The position numbers were made by a program, and so were the translations under genes. A DNA stretch of 63,135 bases from Sistotremastrum niveocremeum HHB9708 (Eukaryota > Basidiomycota > Agaricomycetes > Sistotremastrales > Sistotremastraceae): contig KV419401.1 in the NCBI GenBank assembly GCA_001630475.1, positions 748,468-811,602 of the forward strand. The letters run 5' to 3'. Positions 58,473 to 63,135 of the stretch are shown here, piece by piece (position 1 is the first letter of the stretch; each line of letters opens with the position of its first letter). The notes under the pieces were generated by a model. That model worked only from the letters and a program-made list of their open reading frames with translations, was not told where the DNA came from and made no database searches.

Positions 58473-61400
58473 ATGGGACCTCCCTTCGTACGGCGAACGC
58501 AACCAAAGAGCAATGGCGTTACCCTGCGTCAACTTCTGTCAACGCCTCGGAAACCCGAGGGCCAAGTTCTCGTGCAAGCACTCAACCGAATAATCGAGAA
58601 TGAGGATCAGGAGTTGAAAATTCTGAAAGGACCCGATGCTCAGAAGATGATGGAATTGATACAGGACGTGAGCTCATAACTTCCATCCATTCTATTCACT
58701 GACTTGCGTATTGCGAAGGCGATGGATTATTGCTCGCCCACAGATCCTTTGCGTGACCACTTGTTTAAACGTCTGAAGCAGATATTTCGTAATGCGGATG
58801 TGGACGCACCCGCTTTCCTCAAGCTCTCGAATACGGATCCTAAGGATATGGAATGGCTGCATCATGCAAACGGCGGATTTTCTAACATCTACAAGACTCC
58901 ACCGTTATTTCCAGAGGACAAATCGTGGGTTTTGAAAGTCCCGAGGTGTACAGAAAAGAGTCGCGATACCAAAGCCACTCAGAAGGTATCTAAACTGCGT
59001 TTCCCAGTCGAACTCAAGCCGCTAAACTGGGCCCAGGCTATCGAAGAGTTTATACTTTGGCGTCAACTGAAGCACGAAAATATTCTTCCGTTCCTGGGCG
59101 TGTGCGAGTATAATGGAATCTGGGGCGGAGTCTCTCCCTGGATGACCCAGGGAGATCTCTGCAAATACTTGGTAGACAATCCCGAGGTTGATCGGTTGCC
59201 GCTAGTACGTCGTGGATTGATATCTCACAAGCCCAAGGTGCCATACGTCTCTAGATAATTGGCATTATCTCAGCTGTAAAGTACTTACACGTAAGCGTTC
59301 CTCATTGTATTCATCGCGACATCAAACCGGTAAGTAACCTACTTACCCCTCTACGTTTTGCTCGCGGTCCTAACCTTTCTTGGATAGAACAATATATTGA
59401 TTGGTGACGATGGAACCCCTTTGCTAGGCGATTTTGGTCTTTCCTCCGTCAAATACGACTACACGAAGAATATAACGACTGCCACGGCGGGCGGCACAAT
59501 CATGTACATGCCGCCGGAATGGCTGCTAGACACGAACACTTCTGCAACCATGTCGAGCGATGTCTATTCCCTCAGCGTAACAATAGCCGAAGTTCTCACT
59601 GGAAAGGCTCCCTATCACCAACAGCAAGCACATCCCATCATCTTGGCTCACAGAAACATTTCCCCGTTCGAGAAACCATTTCCGCTTTTGAAGTTGACTG
59701 CCCGAGACGATGACGTCAAAGAGTTCTGGAGGTTGATGGAGCGCTGTTGGAATCGTGAAGCTCAGCAAAGACCGCACGTTTCAGATCTTTATTCTTGGTT
59801 CACCAAGTTGCAAGAGACTACATCCTCAGGCGAGAGGGTGCAAGGAAAGGTTGGATACGAAGCCGTCACAATGGTACTTTTTTCTAACGTATCCCAAAAG
59901 CGCTGCATCTTCATCCCAAAGAAGAACTGTGGATATCTCATAGGGAGGAACGGGTCTCGAGTGAAGCACTTACAAGCAAAATACAAAGTTCAGATACGTT
60001 TGGGCTCGAACTCCGATGGCGATACTCGCGAAGCTGAAATTACCGGGAGTCCTCGGAATGTTGCTCTAAGCATCGACCAAATTGAGCAGGTCAGTGATCA
60101 GTTTTCTCCAAAGTCATGGCATCTGTACTGACCGCAGCGAATCGCAGATACTCCGAAATATTCCTCCCAAAAATGCGCCTAATTCGACTAAATCTTTCAA
60201 ATCCCCCAAACCTGCGGCGCAGCTCCGGGTGGCATCGACACCGGTTGTTGCACCTACTTCGAAAAAGCCATCCGTTGGCAGGAAAGTTCGATCGCAGTCT
60301 TCTGTGCCAATAACCGCAGTGGGTCAAAAGATCGTCCTCACTACACAATCCGTGTCGGACTTCGATCATTCTGAACGTATTGGAGGATTGGGATGGGGCC
60401 CTATATATCCCTTTCTACTGCAGTCATCTGCAGCATGGAGTGCCATAATCGAACGGTGGGGTGGCTCGAAGGATGAAGAAATCCAGAGAAGGATGATAGA
60501 CATGTGAATCTTTCCATTCTCGCAACAAACCGTGTTATTCATTCAAACACAGCAATCGCCTGGAACACAGAATTACGATTCATGGGCCGAAGAAGGTCGT
60601 TGAGAAGATCGTCAACGATCTCAAAGCGAAATCGCAAGGATACCAAGTGAAGGGGGTTATCGTCCCCACTTGGTTGATCGCGGAGGTCGAGGGTCTGAAA
60701 GAAGGAGGGCTATTGGCGTGGAAGAAAGAAACAGGAGCCAGTATTCTTCGCCCAGACTCTCCTCACTATATCCACAATGCTGCAAGAAATGCGCCAGACC
60801 TCGAAGCGAAGGCTTCTGAAACAATTCTCAAGATTATTGGGTCCGTTGAAGCCTGTATGTCAGTGTATCGAGACATTAAGGTGCGCCGGTAGTGTCTTCC
60901 GATGCTACTTGAATTGGTGAATTCCTAATCGAGCAACTAGGCATTTGTGTCAAAGCGTCGTGCCGAATGTTGCAGGTTTAATTTTCCTGCCAAACATCAT
61001 CATTATTTGATGCAGCAAATTCGAAAGCTCTGCGCAGCCCACGTTCAATTCCTGGATGTCGATGATATTCCAGCTCATCCCAGCGTACCTTCTAAGCCAG
61101 GTCCTGAACCTTCCCACTTTCCTTGGCGTGGCTTCACAAAAATCTCTCGATATCCTCCTGACAACGAAGCGGGGAATGACCGTGTATTGGATAGCAAAGG
61201 AAAAGACCATTGCATTTGGGAAGTCTGGCCTGGGCCTTCTCAGACCAAGGACGATATCGAATCCAAGGTCAGAAGTTTAGCAGACGACGCCTATGAAGCT
61301 CGCCGGATCGCGTGGATATGGTTGCCCATTGGCCTCAACTGCTCCCTCACTGATGGCCAGGTTCAAGAAGTAGAAGACGAAGCACACTGCGCCATAAAGT

Positions 61401-61600
61401 TGTGCGGACGTGACGTCATAGAGCTCTGTGGTACGTATCAGTCACATTATATGCCCTCTGGCTACATCTCACCTTCACCCGCCGCAGGTAGTAGTCGTGC
61501 TATCGATGATGCGCAAGAATCACTGGCTCAACGTTTGTTTTCAAGTTGGAAGCCACGTAGTCGCTCTATCCCAAGCCGATCGTCAACGCTATCAATCTGA
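58473..61600 (+). CDS. protein kinase fused to KH-like RNA-binding repeats
   Basis: Exons 58473-58667, 58719-59204, 59255-59329, 59388-60089, 60148-60503, 60571-60880 and 60941-61600 total 2784 nt and encode 927 residues. The kinase domain (about 105-370) shows a glycine-rich NGGFSNIYK loop, VLKVP lysine, HRDIKPNN (about 247), DFGLSS (about 267) and a YMPPEW activation-segment end, close to the TKL-like kinases common in mushrooms. After it comes a canonical KH domain (about 415-486) with the GxxG loop GRNG. Further KH-like stretches follow (ITIHGPKKVVEKIVNDLKAK, then VPTWLIAEVEGLKEGGLLAW...ETGASI) without a clean GxxG. A basic linker (SPKPAAQLRVA...KKPSVGRKVRSQSS) joins the first and second. 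An alternative 57-nt intron near 61431 would shorten it by 19 residues. RNA-linked signalling is inferred. Confidence 0.8.
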
Positions 61601-63135
61601 CCTGGATTCAAATACCCACCTAATGCGGACGTTAATGAGCGATATGAGTTTGTGCACAGACAGCCTCCTCCTGTCCGCCCTCTTGGGCCCTAGAAAGTTA
61701 CTACGATGCTCTATCTCTAGCTCGTCGTTGTCTAGACGGGTTCGAAGCCAACTCTTTCAAAATTTCCATGTACCTGTCTACGAAGCCACGAGCTGATCAT
61801 CGGATCGGCCAGGGCACACAGGACATTTCTTGATTCTGCCTCTGAATGGATTCTCTACGTCTTGTGAATATCATGCAAAGGATCTGTCGCATCCAAAACT
61901 AATAATAATAGAAGACCATGATTGGCGAAGCCGTTGGCTTTCTTGATCATTTGAATGACGGTCCCACGTCTGAAGCAACTAATCTTCGGTAATTATATAT
62001 CTTCGCTCCTGATACATGAGGTAGCACAAGCCGGTGTTCTTTAGACTCATCTCAGAGCCCCAGCGGGAGGAGTAGCCTAACCACCGCGTGTTATCCACGC
62101 CGCATCGATCTCCAGTACAACCGAAAGTGATAGTCCTTGCAAGGACCCCTTGCCCCGCTTCGACAGCAGTTCTCTTTGGTAGAAATTCCTTAGGACTGAA
62201 GCCCAATTCCTGTGCGAACGCGTGTTTTACCTCGCAATTCCCTCACCGGCAATTATTCAGTCTACCGAACGCCTTCAATTGACCGGAGTACTAGTAGGGC
62301 CACATGTCTGATCTGTTCCTGTTACACGAGGTCATCGTCGTCCGTGAAGTTTCTTCGCTCAGCCACATCGATAATTTTCAGCAGATTCTCCTTTTACGAC
62401 GACAAGCATGAGAATCCAAAGTGACAGCAATCAGCATCGAGCTGAATCGGCTTGTAGACTCTCCGTCACAAGTCGACCATGCTTCCAGGGAACCTATAGT
62501 CGTGTTCTGATTTCGCACTGTGTTGTTCTTTCTTATCTTTAAGCTGCTCCTGGATCATCCCATCCCCGAAGACCCCGATAGCTATGGATACCCCCAACGG
62601 AGAACAACTTCTCATCTCCTGTCTTGTACTACGGCCTCGAGGCTATCTCAATGGGTCAATGAAAGAGCGCCAAGTCCAGTGAGGCTCGTTGGGTTAACGA
62701 TATCAGTATACGGTCGTAATAGAGCGCCAGGATCAAAAATCGAAACTGATCCGTTGATCGGCATCGGGTAAGAGAGTTCGGCCGTAGCGATCATTAGTCA
62801 TAAGAATAAAGTCATGGTTCGGCGAAACCCCGGCTAGCCTGAATGACATCATAACCCCAAAAGTCAACGTGATCACGTTGACTTTCGCTTGCGGGCGTAT
62901 CTCTCGCGTGCCTGAGGGTCGTATCGAACAAGGACTCAAAGCAAATCAACATTGTGCTCAAGGAGGTGTTTTCATTACAAGACCCTAATAAATCGCAGTC
63001 CTAGAGCTTATGGAAATATAGCAACTGTTAAACCATGCTTTTGTTACCCAACGTGTCATGTATTTAACCAAAAAGGTGTTCCTAATTCTCCTTGTTTGCT
63101 CATCATGTCGCATCGCAGACTGACGTGTACGTGCC
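61601..63135. other. window end, no gene recognised
   Basis: About 1.5 kb containing only short open frames in several overlapping frames. GTCAACGTGATCACGTTGAC at 62862-62881 is a perfect 20-bp palindrome; nothing else stands out. Confidence 0.45.

Overview
The window looks like nuclear DNA of a filamentous basidiomycete, most likely an agaricomycete. The protein genes are cut into many exons by introns mostly 46-65 bp long, with GT..AG (occasionally GC..AG) borders, and several micro-exons. The recognisable families include a CYP63-type P450, a vacuolar-type GH38 alpha-mannosidase, an F-box protein and multi-copy membrane flavoproteins. I rebuilt the main genes by hand from splice signals and conserved motifs. 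For most of them the exon lengths add up to an exact multiple of three, which supports the models; nothing was checked against a database.

Region 1-10.4 kb is accessory DNA built mostly from non-autonomous transposons. Five are bounded within the window by direct target duplications: hAT-like elements (8-bp duplications) at 2901-3531, 4671-6358, 6664-7032 and 7753-8258, and a TA-flanked element at 9674-10342. A sixth, at 1-311, is cut by the window edge. Two long fold-back hairpins lie at 1482-1569 and 1679-1778. Between them are small orphan genes: a two-exon gene at 7221-7581, a truncated relative at 2434-2589 that abuts a transposon end, and a minus-strand gene at 8808-9242. A third member of the small family is at 41065-41456.

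Region 12.2-27 kb is housekeeping-like. It holds a transketolase-family enzyme (minus, 10 exons, 634 aa), a cytosol/vacuole alpha-mannosidase (minus, 27 exons, 1214 aa, including a probable 2-nt exon and a 1538-bp repeat-filled intron), a divergent F-box gene (plus, 502 aa) and an L-amino-acid-oxidase-like flavoenzyme (plus, 631 aa). A 1005-bp PIF/Harbinger-like element with TTA duplications follows at 27231-28235.

Region 28.7-52.3 kb is the most striking part of the layout. Six paralogous, N-terminally membrane-anchored FAD-dependent monooxygenase-like genes (one plus, five minus) are followed by a CYP63-type P450. Copies 3 and 4 arose by a segmental duplication that includes their upstream DNA, and copy 3 carries a frameshifting 7-bp deletion. 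A 439-bp hAT-like element sits between copies 5 and 6. The array looks like a lineage-specific oxidative cluster. No PKS, NRPS or terpene synthase is visible in the window, so the substrate is unknown.

Region 52.5-56.3 kb has two paralogous RNase D/WRN-type 3'-5' exonuclease genes on either side of a Mn superoxide dismutase. One exonuclease keeps its DEDDy residues; the other has lost two of the acidic residues. Region 58.4-61.6 kb encodes a protein kinase fused to one clear and several degenerate KH-like domains, the most unusual architecture in the window. The last 1.5 kb has no recognisable gene.
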